Part shown: one piece after another, positions 34,559 through 44,700 of the stretch
Numbering within the stretch: position 1 is the stretch's first letter
Layout of the letters: the number at the start of each line of letters is the position of its first letter
Assembly: GCF_000355675.1 (NCBI RefSeq)
Contig: NC_020888.1
Span: 1,213,001 to 1,277,000 of the forward strand
Direction: 5' to 3'
Origin: Thalassolituus oleivorans MIL-1
GTDB taxonomy: Bacteria; Pseudomonadota; Gammaproteobacteria; Pseudomonadales; Oceanobacteraceae
Length of the DNA stretch: 64,000 nt
Notes under the pieces: model-generated
What the model was told of the DNA's origin: nothing
Databases searched by the model: none
The model's input: the letters and a program-made list of their open reading frames with translations, nothing else
Program-made: the position numbers and the translations under genes

Positions 34559-36088
34559 TTAGCTCGGCCCAAGAGGTAAGCCGAGTGTTAACCACAGCAC
34601 CATTAAGCCAGACCAAAAAATCAAGAAGCCAACACTGTAGGGCAGCATCATCGACATAATCGTGCCAATCCCAGCTGTCGGCTGATAGCGTTGTACATAG
34701 GCCACCACAACGCCGAAATAGGGCATTAATGGCGTAATAATATTGGTGCTGCTGTCGCCCACACGGAAGGCCATTTGCGTTGCTTCGGGGGATATTCCAG
34801 CCAGTAGCAGCATAGGTACAAAAATAGGCGCGAGCAGCGCCCATTTGGCGCTGGCGCTGCCGATTAATAAGTTAATGCTAGCGGCCATGATAACAAAACC
34901 CGCGAGTAATAAGGTTGGCGATAGATCCCAGCTTTGTAGCAGCTGCGCCCCCTGAATCGCCGACACTGCGCCCAGATTACTCCACGAAAAATAACTGACA
35001 AATTGTGCGGCAAAGAACATTAATACTAAGTAGCTTGCCATGCTGGCCATGGCCGATTCCATGGCCGTTATTGCTTCACCGTTGCTGTGCCAACGGCCAG
35101 ATACTCGGGCGAAAACAATACCGGCCAGCAAGGCATAAACGGCAATAATTACGACAATGCCTTGAATAAAGGGAGAACGTAAAATGCTGCCAGTTTCGGG
35201 ATTACGCAGTAGACCATCTGCTGGTACAAGCCCCCACAATAATAATGCCGTCACGATAATCGTCAGTAAGCCTACAGCGCGTAAACCGCGTTTATCGAGT
35301 TGCGTTAAAGTATGATTTTTATCCTCGCCATTATTAACGTCAACGAGCGTATTCATAGGGCTTGATTCGAGTAAGCGCGGTTCGATCCAACGTTGGGTAA
35401 TCCAAGTGCCGACAAAGGTCACAAGAAATGTCGATGCCACCATAAAGTAATAATTAGCGGTGGCACTCACTTGATAGTCTTGCGCCACCAGATGAGCAGC
35501 TTCGGTTGATAACCCCGCGAGCATAGCGTCGACAGGGCCAATTAATAAGTTAGCACTATAGCCACCGGATACTCCGGCAAACGCAGCCGCAATTCCGGCT
35601 AATGGATGGCGTCCCGCACTTTGGAAAATAATGGCGGCGAGCGGTATTAATACAACATAGCCAGCGTCGGCTGCGATGCTCGACATCACGCCAGTAAATA
35701 CCACCATCGCAGTTAATAACGTGCTAGGTGCTTTATGTACGCTGGCTCGCAAGGCGACATCAAATAATCCGCTTTTTTCCGCGACGCCAATGCCGAGCAT
35801 GGCAACCAGTACCGTGCCTACAGGCGCAAAATGAGTGAAGTTAGTGACCGTGTTGGCCAAAATTTTATGCAAACCATCGACGCTGAGGAGATTGACCGCA
35901 GAAATTGTTTCGCCGCTAATTGGATGCAAGGCTTGCAGCTGAAATCCTGCCGCAATTGCGGATAACACCAGAATAAAAGCCGATAAATAAACAAATAATA
36001 GAGTCGGATGCGGGAGTCGATTACCGAGTAATTCAACCTTGTTTAGCGCACGTTGAACTAAAGAGGTTCGGTTTGCGGATAACGACAT
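34559..36088 (-). CDS. AbgT family transporter
   Basis: A 509-residue inner-membrane protein with about twelve helices. It matches the AbgT family, whose members import p-aminobenzoyl-glutamate or export sulfonamides by ion coupling. Family features seen include the N-terminal ALNKVELLGNRLPHPTLLF, the segment AAFAGVSGGYSANLL in the middle, and the C-terminal PTAGIGTIMSMMLPYS. It is a single gene; no aminobenzoyl-glutamate hydrolase genes lie nearby. The substrate is therefore open. Confidence 0.93.
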   Translation of the reverse strand: MSLSANRTSLVQRALNKVELLGNRLPHPTLLFVYLSAFILVLSAIAAGFQLQALHPISGETISAVNLLSVDGLHKILANTVTNFTHFAPVGTVLVAMLGIGVAEKSGLFDVALRASVHKAPSTLLTAMVVFTGVMSSIAADAGYVVLIPLAAIIFQSAGRHPLAGIAAAFAGVSGGYSANLLIGPVDAMLAGLSTEAAHLVAQDYQVSATANYYFMVASTFLVTFVGTWITQRWIEPRLLESSPMNTLVDVNNGEDKNHTLTQLDKRGLRAVGLLTIIVTALLLWGLVPADGLLRNPETGSILRSPFIQGIVVIIAVYALLAGIVFARVSGRWHSNGEAITAMESAMASMASYLVLMFFAAQFVSYFSWSNLGAVSAIQGAQLLQSWDLSPTLLLAGFVIMAASINLLIGSASAKWALLAPIFVPMLLLAGISPEATQMAFRVGDSSTNIITPLMPYFGVVVAYVQRYQPTAGIGTIMSMMLPYSVGFLIFWSGLMVLWLTLGLPLGPS

Positions 36089-36220
36089 GGAGGAGCCTAC
36101 CTAAGCGTTATAAAGTAGCCCTGAGTCTACCCATCGCTAGGTGTTTTGGCCAACCTTGATCGAAGTGATAATGGCAGTAATGTTCGAATCGAGTATGTGC
36201 ACGTTGTTTATTTTAGGTAT

Positions 36221-36249
36221 AAAAAAACCGGCTAATGCCGGTTTCTTTA
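36221..36249 (-). terminator. Rho-independent terminator of the porin-like gene
   Basis: Read on the minus strand, the stem AAACCGGC / GCCGGTTT with loop ATTA is followed by a T run. It lies 16 bases after the stop of the porin-like gene. Confidence 0.88.
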
Positions 36250-36264
36250 GAGTACTAAGCGGTA

Positions 36265-36990
36265 TTAAAAACGGGTAACACCCGTAAATACGTAGGTATC
36301 CATGCCATTGTCACGGGTATATTCTAAGCTCACGCTGACTGGCGGTACGATGAAAGCGCGGAAGCCTGCACCATAAATCGGATCGGCATCTTCTACACCC
36401 GTATCGGTGGCACGAATACCGAAGGCGATGTCACGCGTAAAGTAGTAGTCGGTGATCAAATTATAAGAACTGACTTCTTCGTTATCCGTCATCGATACTT
36501 CAAAGTTAATAAAGTCGTTGCCTACAGGCGTAACGTATTTCAACCCGTAGGTCATGGCATCAGTGTCATAGCTATCGCCGGTATCTAAACCAGCGTACAC
36601 CAGCAAACCATGATAAAGAGCAACACCAAAACGCGCGTTGATGTCGTTGTTCTCTTCTGTCATTTGGTAGTTGCCAGCGAAGAAGAAGTCGTTAACCCAA
36701 AACTCGCCACCAAAACCACGTGTTTCAACTTTTGCTTTATTGAACTGCGCATAGTTCGCGTTGATGTTGCTGTTATGGCCTAGGAAGGCAGCCTCAGCCA
36801 ACGGACGATTCTTGGTTCGAACTCGCTCTAGGTTCATCTTCAAATCGATGCCAAACGTGTTCTCATCGTTGTTTTGGTAGTTGATCTGGCCAAAGGTTGC
36901 ACTGGCTTCAGAGCGATAGTCGCTAGCATAAGCTGAACCGTGAGCAGCCATTAGCGCAGTCATTGTTAGCGCGAGGGAAGTCTTCTTCAT
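36265..36990 (-). CDS. Putative outer-membrane porin
   Basis: A 241-residue protein with a signal peptide (about 22 residues, ending AYA) and a mature part made of alternating polar and hydrophobic residues with short Gly/Asn/Asp turns. The chain ends in a terminal Phe (FTGVTRF), typical of outer-membrane beta-barrels recognised by BamA. The layout fits the putative-porin group of marine gammaproteobacteria. It is a single gene with a terminator. The exact family and substrate are not clear. Confidence 0.75.
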   Translation of the reverse strand: MKKTSLALTMTALMAAHGSAYASDYRSEASATFGQINYQNNDENTFGIDLKMNLERVRTKNRPLAEAAFLGHNSNINANYAQFNKAKVETRGFGGEFWVNDFFFAGNYQMTEENNDINARFGVALYHGLLVYAGLDTGDSYDTDAMTYGLKYVTPVGNDFINFEVSMTDNEEVSSYNLITDYYFTRDIAFGIRATDTGVEDADPIYGAGFRAFIVPPVSVSLEYTRDNGMDTYVFTGVTRF

Positions 36991-37209
36991 TGGTGTCGTC
37001 CCATTATTCTTATTAGGTATTAGTCCGGTGGCAGTAACGCGCCATATGGCAACGACTATATCGCAATTAACGGTGTGCTTGAAGTGCCTATCCGAGTTAT
37101 GGCGCGTTGAATGATTCTGAGTGATAAATGCGCTTGCAATACTTACGGCAAGTAATGGCCCGTCGCAGTTCGACGGGCTAAATGCGCTTCATTATTGCGT
37201 ATGAAGAGG

Positions 37210-38481
37210 CTATAGATTCATGCAGTTCGCATAAAAGGTTGTGGTTGCCGGCCAATCAGAGAATACGCCGATAACGCCGACCTGTTTTGCCAGCACATCA
37301 AGCACAGTGAAGGTATCGCCATCGTTATCAATCACATCGGCTTTTCCTAATGAGCCGTTCACCGATTGATAGTAATACCCGCCGTTATCTTTAAGCAGGC
37401 CTGAACGCTCTAACGTCCAAGTAATGAGCTTCAAACCGGCCGCTTTAGCATTTTTTGCATACTGCGATGGCACGATGTCACCATTCTCGTTAACGTCTAA
37501 CAGCATCCACATCGGTGGGGCTAATACCTTCATGCCATCAGCTTTCCATTGCTGCATTTGCTCAAGGCTAGTAGAGGCATCTTCAGAACCATCAAGGTAA
37601 ACAGCTTGGCGGGCAAACCAAGGTTCGTTTTGATTCCAATAGAGAATATCGTCGAAATCAAACGACTGAGCCCATACGCGGCGTGGATGAATGCCAGCAG
37701 AACGATATTCATTAATCATTTGCTGAGCGAAATCGGCCTGCGTGTAATCGCCTTCAAACGGCATGGTAACGCTTGGTGTTTTTAGTTCGGGCGTGAAGTC
37801 TGCACCTAGGTCGTCGACTAGTGCGATGTATTCAGCATGTGTCATTAAAGTGCCGTGGGCGGAATAGAGATCTGTGCGGAAGCTAGGCGTTGCATCCATG
37901 TATTCTTCAATGCTGGTGGCTGCGGTATTTGCAGCGTCCATTTTGCCTTCAAGGGTTTTGAATTCAGCGAGAGTGATGTCACTGGTGCAACATTGAATCG
38001 CTTTGGCATTGGTTAGCACGCCATTTTGATCAAATTCAGGCGGAACAGAACACTTAGAAGCCAATGGTGTTGCTAGAATATTGGTGGTGGTGTGTAAGTC
38101 GCACTGCGAATGGCGACAAACCAACTCGCGATCTTTGGTGAAGGTAACGTCACATTCAATAATGCCAGCGCCCATTTTGGCGGCAGCAACATACGATTCA
38201 CGCGTGTGTTCTGGAAATTGCAATGCGGCACCGCGGTGACCAATTGAGAACGTTGATGGTCGGAAAGGGCCTTTTCCGCAACGCGATAGGCGATCTTTCA
38301 GTGCACCTTCGTCCATGTCGTTTACTAAGAAAAACGGGCGTGGTCCTAATTGTACCGCTGAGAAGTGCTGACCAATACGCTTAACATTTGCTTGGCTGTT
38401 GTCGTGTGATGAATCGGCGAATGTTAGCTGGCTGAATACCAGCGTCATGAGCAGGGTGAGTAAGTGAGTCCGTACTTGCAT
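37210..38481 (-). CDS. Glycerophosphodiester phosphodiesterase (GlpQ-like)
   Basis: A 423-residue secreted enzyme that hydrolyses glycerophosphodiesters to glycerol-3-phosphate and an alcohol. A signal peptide (about 22 residues, ending TFA) precedes the TIM-barrel domain. Catalytic features are visible: [16 protein letters not shown] (active-site His-Arg and Glu) and [20 protein letters not shown] (metal-binding Glu-x-Asp and second His). An unusual cysteine-containing insert (CSVPPEF...CCTSDITL) follows. It is a single gene, divergent from the ParA-like gene at 38786. Confidence 0.92.
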   Translation of the reverse strand: MQVRTHLLTLLMTLVFSQLTFADSSHDNSQANVKRIGQHFSAVQLGPRPFFLVNDMDEGALKDRLSRCGKGPFRPSTFSIGHRGAALQFPEHTRESYVAAAKMGAGIIECDVTFTKDRELVCRHSQCDLHTTTNILATPLASKCSVPPEFDQNGVLTNAKAIQCCTSDITLAEFKTLEGKMDAANTAATSIEEYMDATPSFRTDLYSAHGTLMTHAEYIALVDDLGADFTPELKTPSVTMPFEGDYTQADFAQQMINEYRSAGIHPRRVWAQSFDFDDILYWNQNEPWFARQAVYLDGSEDASTSLEQMQQWKADGMKVLAPPMWMLLDVNENGDIVPSQYAKNAKAAGLKLITWTLERSGLLKDNGGYYYQSVNGSLGKADVIDNDGDTFTVLDVLAKQVGVIGVFSDWPATTTFYANCMNL

Positions 38482-38648
38482 AGATCCTCCAATGTCGAAT
38501 GTGTTTTATTTTGAGCGTTCGTTGCGATTTCCTATGGATCGCATCACTAAGTTAGAGGCTCGGTATTGCAGTTATGATACGAACGCATGACAAGATCGCG
38601 GTGGCTCATTGCTGGCATATGTGATCCTATAGGCGGTCTATGTCGTCA

Positions 38649-38675
38649 ATGTCATTTATATATGAAAAATGACAT
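38649..38675. promoter_or_regulatory. Inverted repeat upstream of the ParA-like gene
   Basis: ATGTCATTT (38649-38657) and AAATGACAT (38667-38675) are exact complements around a 9-base A/T-rich spacer. It lies 111 bases before the ParA-like start in the 304-base gap between two divergent genes, where nothing else is clear. It could be an operator or a ParB-independent binding site. Confidence 0.5.
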
Positions 38676-38785
38676 GGCATGCTCTTGTTTCAACGGTATC
38701 GTATCGCCTCTTAGCGGCATCAAATCAGAACAAGCGTCAATTGAACTGCGTTTTTTATTTATAGAGTCATCAGAAGGAGTTAGAT

Positions 38786-39706
38786 ATGAGCACAATACAT
38801 TTTGTTGGCGGAGAAAAGGGCGGCGTGGGTAAATCCGTCGTATCGCGTTTATTATCACAGTATTGCTTAGACAATAAGATGATGTATGCCGGTTTAGATG
38901 CTGATCAATCGCACTCTACACTGTCGCGTTTTTATCCTGAATATACCCAAGCAATTGATCTTGATCACTTTGAAAGCGCCGACCGTATTATGGAGCTGGC
39001 AATAGAACAAGATGTACAAGTGGTGGTCGATTTACCGGCACAAAGCGAGCGTTTTCTTAATCGCTGGATGGAAGAAAACGGCGTAGCCGAAATGTGCGAA
39101 GAAATGAATGTGCGCTGCGTATATTGGTACATCATCGACGACGGTATGGATTCTGCTGGTTTGTTAAAAGGCTTCTTACAACGTCATGGTGGATCTATGC
39201 CATGCGTTGTGGTCAAAAATATGGGACGCGGTTTGGATTTTGGGCCTGCTGATCAATCTATTGCTCAAGTGCAGTTACCACCGGGTTCAGAATTGAATAT
39301 TTTGACCTTGCCAGTGTTGCACACCGCAACTATGCGCAAAATCGACGAGTTGAATTTTAGCTTTTGGGGTGCTGAACACTTTGCTGATGCATCGCAACCG
39401 CACCTTACATTAATGGAGCGTCAACGTACGCGTGTTTGGGTGAAAAAGGCTTTCGCCGAATTTGACCAAGTATTGGCTTATTCAGCTGCGGCAGCGCCTG
39501 CGCCGGTTGAGCCAGCCCCAGCGCCTGTTGCATCAGCCCCAACGCCTGTTGCACCAGCCCCGCAAGCACCAATGGCACAAACGCAAATGCCATTAACTAA
39601 TACTCGTGCTGCTTACGTGGGCGTGAGTTACGAAGCCGGTGCGAAAGCATCACCAAGCGATACTGAAACTACCGACGAGCCTAAGTCGCTGTATCCATTT
39701 ATGTAA
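38786..39706 (+). CDS. Orphan ParA/MinD-like ATPase
   Basis: A 306-residue P-loop ATPase of the ParA/MinD class. The deviant Walker A is GGEKGGVGKS near the N terminus, switch-like segments follow (GLDADQSHST, VVVDLPAQSE), and no partner ParB or MinC is encoded nearby. The C-terminal 65 residues are a Pro/Ala-rich tail with repeated PAPVEPAPAPVASAPTP, likely unstructured. The ATG has a strong GAAGGAG site. It probably positions some cellular structure; the cargo is unknown. It is convergent with alkB, and a bidirectional terminator separates them. Confidence 0.82.
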   Translation: MSTIHFVGGEKGGVGKSVVSRLLSQYCLDNKMMYAGLDADQSHSTLSRFYPEYTQAIDLDHFESADRIMELAIEQDVQVVVDLPAQSERFLNRWMEENGVAEMCEEMNVRCVYWYIIDDGMDSAGLLKGFLQRHGGSMPCVVVKNMGRGLDFGPADQSIAQVQLPPGSELNILTLPVLHTATMRKIDELNFSFWGAEHFADASQPHLTLMERQRTRVWVKKAFAEFDQVLAYSAAAAPAPVEPAPAPVASAPTPVAPAPQAPMAQTQMPLTNTRAAYVGVSYEAGAKASPSDTETTDEPKSLYPFM

Positions 39707-39726
39707 CATTTATTGTTTGTGCAAAT

Positions 39727-39763
39727 AAAAAAAGCCGTACTGTTTCCAGTACGGCTTTTTTTT
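39727..39763. terminator. Bidirectional terminator between the ParA-like gene and alkB
   Basis: A 12-bp perfect stem (AAAGCCGTACTG / CAGTACGGCTTT) with loop TTTC is flanked by an A run on one side and a T run on the other, so it can end transcription from both convergent genes. Confidence 0.92.
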
Positions 39764-39772
39764 ATTCAGTAT

Positions 39773-40924
39773 TTATTTCGACAGTTGATCATTGTTTAAC
39801 TGATATTCTTCGCCTTTGTAATAGGCTTCCACGCGCGGATTCATCACTTTAAACCAGAGTGGCGGAATAATCGCCAACACTACCATGGTTGCGTAACCAC
39901 CCGGTAATTGCGGGCTTTCATCGTAGTGGCGCAATACTTGATAACGACGCTTAGGGTTCGCATGGTGATCAGAGTGACGCTGCAATTGCACCAATAATAA
40001 GTTAGTCAGTAAATAATTGCTGTTCCAAGAATGAGCTGGGGTAGTACGCTCGTAACGACCATTCTCTAGTTTGCGACGGTGCAAGCCGTAGTGCTCAATG
40101 TAGTTAACGATTTCTAGCAAAGTGAAGGCAAAGAAACTTTGCGCTACGAAGAAGACGACACCTTCCCAGCCCCATAACACGCCACTTGCTACGGCTAATA
40201 AAGCCGAGATGCTGTACCACCAAATTAATTCATTGTGCCAGCTAACAATCGGCTGATTTTTACGACGTAGTTTTGCTGCTTCTAACACCCAAGCATTTTT
40301 AAAGTTGTGCCAGTAAGCATGTGGCAAAAATTGATACAAGGTTTGGTTGTAGCGTGAAGACGAAGCGTCATCCGGTGTTGATACATGTACATGGTGACCG
40401 CGTACGTGCTCAACTTTAAATCCAGCGTAAGTTACCAAAGCAAGTAATAAACCGCCGGTCCACTGCTCAATTTTGCTGTCTTTATGAATTAATTCGTGGC
40501 CAACGTTGATGCATACGATACCCATAATCACGCCAGTAGAAATCACAATACCGAATTGCCCTAGAAGACCAATACGATCATCTACAAACAAAAAGCCGGC
40601 ATAGGTTACGTTGGCGAGCATGACTGGCAATGTCAGTATGGTTAAAAATGGATACCACTTCTCAGCCGACATCGAAGGTACATCCATTTCTTCATTGGGG
40701 TTGAATGGGTCTTTGCCGACCAAATGATCGAGAATAGGAATAATGCCAAATACAAAAAATAGCGGGAAAAAGAACCAAAGATCGCTGTTAGCGCCATTTG
40801 ACTCCCAAAGAGAGATAGACATAGGCCAAAGAATGGCTGGTAGCAGTACCACCAAGTAGCCGTATTTTTTCAGCTGCATACGCCAGTCTGTCGCTGGAAT
40901 AATGGTTGCCGTTTTCGTTGTCAT
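39773..40924 (-). CDS. alkB: Alkane 1-monooxygenase AlkB
   Basis: This 383-residue membrane enzyme hydroxylates the terminal carbon of medium-chain n-alkanes using a di-iron centre, with electrons from rubredoxin. It has six predicted helices and the conserved histidine boxes: HELIHKDS, HVRGHHVHVSTPDD, NYIEHYGLHRR and LQRHSDHHANPKRRYQ. Frame-open residues up to 40984 precede it, but ATG 40924 has GAGG 8 bases upstream and starts the normal polar N terminus (MTTKTATIIPATDW). Rubredoxin genes are not in the window. It is divergent from a GntR regulator, the arrangement of alkB2 in Pseudomonas aeruginosa. Confidence 0.96.
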   Translation of the reverse strand: MTTKTATIIPATDWRMQLKKYGYLVVLLPAILWPMSISLWESNGANSDLWFFFPLFFVFGIIPILDHLVGKDPFNPNEEMDVPSMSAEKWYPFLTILTLPVMLANVTYAGFLFVDDRIGLLGQFGIVISTGVIMGIVCINVGHELIHKDSKIEQWTGGLLLALVTYAGFKVEHVRGHHVHVSTPDDASSSRYNQTLYQFLPHAYWHNFKNAWVLEAAKLRRKNQPIVSWHNELIWWYSISALLAVASGVLWGWEGVVFFVAQSFFAFTLLEIVNYIEHYGLHRRKLENGRYERTTPAHSWNSNYLLTNLLLVQLQRHSDHHANPKRRYQVLRHYDESPQLPGGYATMVVLAIIPPLWFKVMNPRVEAYYKGEEYQLNNDQLSK

Positions 40925-41003
40925 AGCGCAATCCTCTAGGTAGAGTTTTTTCTTATTTAGTAATATTGTCCTACAATCCAACAAAAGATGATTTAGATCA
41001 AGA

Positions 41004-41024
41004 GTTCGATTCTGCCATTCGAAC
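41004..41024. promoter_or_regulatory. Inverted repeat between alkB and the gntR gene
   Basis: GTTCGA (41004-41009) and TCGAAC (41019-41024) are complementary arms of a 21-bp imperfect palindrome in the 177-base gap between the two divergent genes. It is a good candidate for the operator of the GntR regulator or of an alkane-responsive regulator. No experiment supports it. Confidence 0.5.
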
Positions 41025-41101
41025 GGGCCGAGGATGCGTAAAATGAATCCTGTGATACTATCTCGCCAACCGTTTAGTCACAGTTTAGAACAGGAAAACG
41101 A

Positions 41102-41761
41102 ATGAGTTTTGTCACCCCAGAGAGCCTAGCGGAGCAAATTGCGGGGCATCTAGCAGAACGGATTATTCAGGGTGATTTGAAGTCAAACGAGCGCATACAA
41201 GAAGGGCGCGTCGTTCAAGAACTTGAGGTTAGCCGTGGGCCGGTGCGCGAAGCACTGCTGTTATTAGAAAGCCGGCACCTAGTCACCATTCTTCCTCGTC
41301 GCGGAGCAATTGTTACCGAACTGACACCACATCGCGTGCGCAGCCTATACGATATGTACGTTACTTTGCTGACGATGCTAGCGGATCTTCTGGCGCGCAA
41401 TTGGAACGATAACAACAAACAAGTTTTGTTAGATCAGGCAATGCGCTTGCAAGAGTTGGCCAGTAGTCAGGATAAGAATGCGTTTATCTTGGCGGGCTTT
41501 GAGCTAATGCGTAAGGCATTCACGATTGCTAACAACGATTATCTAGCGCAAATGCTTGAAGACTTGCAGCCAGCGATTCATCGTACCTACGCCATGTCGA
41601 TACGCCATTCCCCCGATGAAACTGAACTGAGTCGCCAATTCTTTAGTGGCCTAGTCACGGCAGTGTTAAGCAGGGATACTGACGTATTGCCTAAAATATT
41701 TCATAGCTATGGCCGCCATCAATGCAGTCTCGTGTTGGCCGCTATGCAGGAAGAAAACTAA
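41102..41761 (+). CDS. GntR family transcriptional regulator
   Basis: A 219-residue regulator with the N-terminal winged helix-turn-helix (about residues 8-70: LAEQIAGHLAERIIQGDL, then VSRGPVREALLLLES) and a C-terminal helical domain of the FCD type (about 80-215). It is divergent from alkB and ends 3 bases before smc. In Pseudomonas aeruginosa an alkB2-gntR-smc-zipA-ligA order is known, so this gene is probably the conserved regulator next to alkB. Its ligand is unknown, but fatty-acid or alkane derivatives are plausible. Confidence 0.9.
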   Translation: MSFVTPESLAEQIAGHLAERIIQGDLKSNERIQEGRVVQELEVSRGPVREALLLLESRHLVTILPRRGAIVTELTPHRVRSLYDMYVTLLTMLADLLARNWNDNNKQVLLDQAMRLQELASSQDKNAFILAGFELMRKAFTIANNDYLAQMLEDLQPAIHRTYAMSIRHSPDETELSRQFFSGLVTAVLSRDTDVLPKIFHSYGRHQCSLVLAAMQEEN

Positions 41762-41764
41762 GCC

Positions 41765-44700
41765 ATGCGGTTAAAAGCGATACGCCTGTCTGGATTTAAA
41801 TCCTTCGTTGATCCTACTACGGTGCCTTTCAATACCAATATGACCGGTATTGTTGGCCCTAACGGTTGTGGTAAATCCAATACCATCGATGCCGTACGCT
41901 GGGTGATGGGCGAAAGCTCTGCCAAGTATTTGCGCGGCGATGCCATGACCGACGTTATCTTTAATGGCTCGTCTGAACGTAAGCCGGTGAGTAAAGCCAG
42001 CGTTGATCTTGTGTTTGATAACTCTGATTCGACTTTACGCGGCGAATACGCAGGCTATAACGAAATCAGTATTCGCCGTCAGGTAACCCGTGATGGCCAG
42101 TCTAACTATTACCTCAACGGTACTAAGTGTCGTCGCAAAGACATTACCGATATCTTTTTAGGCACAGGTTTAGGGCCGCGTTCATACGCCATCATTGAGC
42201 AGGGCATGATCTCGCGCCTAATCGAAGCTAAGCCAGAAGAATTGCGGGTTTATGTCGAAGAAGCTGCTGGTATTTCTAAATACAAAGAACGCCGCCGCGA
42301 AACCGAAAATCGTATGCGCCGCACGCACGAAAACTTAGAGCGTCTGAGCGATATTCGTAGCGAGTTAGAGCGCCAACTCGCGCATCTGCAGCGCCAAGCA
42401 CAGGCTGCAGAGAAATATCGCGAATACAAAGCCCAAGAACGTGAGAAGAAAGCCCAATTGCAAGCCTTGAAGTGGCAAGCTCTGAACGGCGAATATCAGA
42501 TACGCGAAACCAAAATTGCCGAACTTGATGTGAAGTTCGAAGCCCAAATGGCCGATCAACGAGCTGCCGACGCCGGTATCGAAGCATTGCGGGTTGAGCA
42601 CATGACTCGCACCGATGAATTCAACAGCGCCCAGGGCAAGTTCTACGAAGTCGGTTCGCGCATTGCCCGCGCCGAACAAAAAATCGAGCACCAAGCTCAA
42701 CTGAGTTTGCAGCTTGATCGCGATATGGCTGATGTAGAAAAAGGCCTGCTCGATACTCAACGCGCACTCGAAGATGACCAATTAGCGATGGAAACTCTTG
42801 CCGAGCAACGCCTAACGCTAGAACCCGAATTCGAAATGCTCGAAGCCGGTGCCGAAGAAACCAATATGGCCTTGCTAGAAGCTGAAGAAGCACAGCAGCA
42901 ATGGCAAGAATCCTGGGATAGCTTTACCCAACGCGCCAGCGAACCCACCCGCCAAGCGGAAGTGGCGCAAGCACGTATGCAAACCATCGAACAGCAGTTG
43001 GTGCGCCTACAACAGCAAGCCGAACGCCTTGAAGAGGAGCGTCGCCAGCTTACCGAAAACCCAGAAAACGACGAAATTCTGCTACTGCAAGAAGAAGCCA
43101 GCGAAGCCGAATTGCAAGTTGAATCACAGCAAGCCCGCGTTGATGAACTGCAAGAACAGCTGGTGCAATCGCGAGAAGACAGCGAAAAACAGCGTCGTCA
43201 GCTCGACGATGGCCGCCAGCGTTTGCAACAAATGTTGGGGCGTAAAGCCACTCTTGAAGCATTACAAAAAGCCGCGATGGGTCAGGGCAGCGAAGCCGTT
43301 AGTCATTGGCTTGAAAGCCATCAGTTGGCGCGTAAGCCACGCTTAGCGGAGCAACTGCAAGTGACCAGCGGCTGGGAACGCGCCGTTGAAACCGTCTTGG
43401 GTGATTACCTGCAAGCCGTGTTAATCGACGACATGGCGCTAACGCAACAATGGCTGGGCGGTTTTAAAGAAGGCACGCTCACTTTATGGCAAAGTAATAC
43501 CAATACGGCTAACAGCGCCGCCAATACGTTAGCTGCCAAAGTTCAAAGCGCTCAGAATTTAGAATCATTACTCGCTAACGTGCTGACTGCAGATGACTTA
43601 ACCACCGCTCTGGCCATGCGTTCGCAACTGCAATCTCATCAATCAGTAATCACTCCTGATGGGATTTGGCTTGGCCCTGATTGGTTGCGCGTTGCTCGTG
43701 CAGCCGATGGTGAAGGCGGTGTTTTAGCGCGCCAGCAAGAACTCGAAGTGCTGGTGGACGAAGCCGACGAACTCGATATGTTAGTCGAAGAGTGGGAGGC
43801 TGATCTCGATACGGTGCAACTGCGCCTGCGTAGCCTAGAACAACAACGCGATACCGCACAGCGTGAACTGCAGCAAATCAGCCAAAAGTTGGTCGCTGTG
43901 TCATCGCAGTTATCGGGCATGAAAGCGAAAGCAGAGCAGCTATCGTTACGTACCGACAAACTCGATCAGTCGCTGAGTGAAATTCGCGAAACGCAAACGC
44001 TAGAGCGAGAACATCTCGAAGAAATGCGTCTCGAATGGCAAACCGCGATGGCGGCTATTGATGACGACACCGACGAGCGTGAACGGTTACAAGCTCGTAA
44101 GCAAGAGTGTGTGCAGCAGCTTGAGCGAGCACGCTTAGGCGCAGGTCAAAATAAAGATCGCTTGCATCAATTGCAGCTACAACTCCAAAGCGTGCGCAGC
44201 CGTGAAGATAGTTTACAGCAAGCCATTGCTCGCCTAGCTGAGCAAATGCAGCGCTTTAAAGAGCGCAAACAACAGATATTAGAAAATCAAAATCGTGATC
44301 ACGATGCCGATCTTGATGTGTTACGCGCTGAGCTAGAAGAGTTGCTGGAGCAGCGCCTAACCGCCGAACAATCCATGCAGGCTGCTCGTCATGCGTTAGA
44401 GCTAGTCGATACGCAAATGCGCGAGCTAGAGCAAAAGCGCGCTGATGCTGAGCGTCGCGCGTTGGAAGTACGTAACGATTTAGAATCGGTGCGGATGGAA
44501 TGCCAAGCATTGGATATTCGTCGTCAAGGTCTGGTTGAGCAGCTACAAGAAGACAAGCTCACTCTTAAAGACGTACTCGAAAATATGCCGGATGAAGCCA
44601 ACTCCGAGCAATGGCAGCAAGACCTTCTCAAAATTGCCGAACGCATACAGCGCCTAGGGGCTATTAACTTAGCAGCAATTGAAGAATATAAATTGCAGTC

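Noticed and set aside
38786-39706. Evidence of a plasmid or integrated plasmid partition locus
   Set aside because: Only a ParA-like ATPase is present, with no ParB, replication or transfer genes, and the neighbours are ordinary chromosomal genes.
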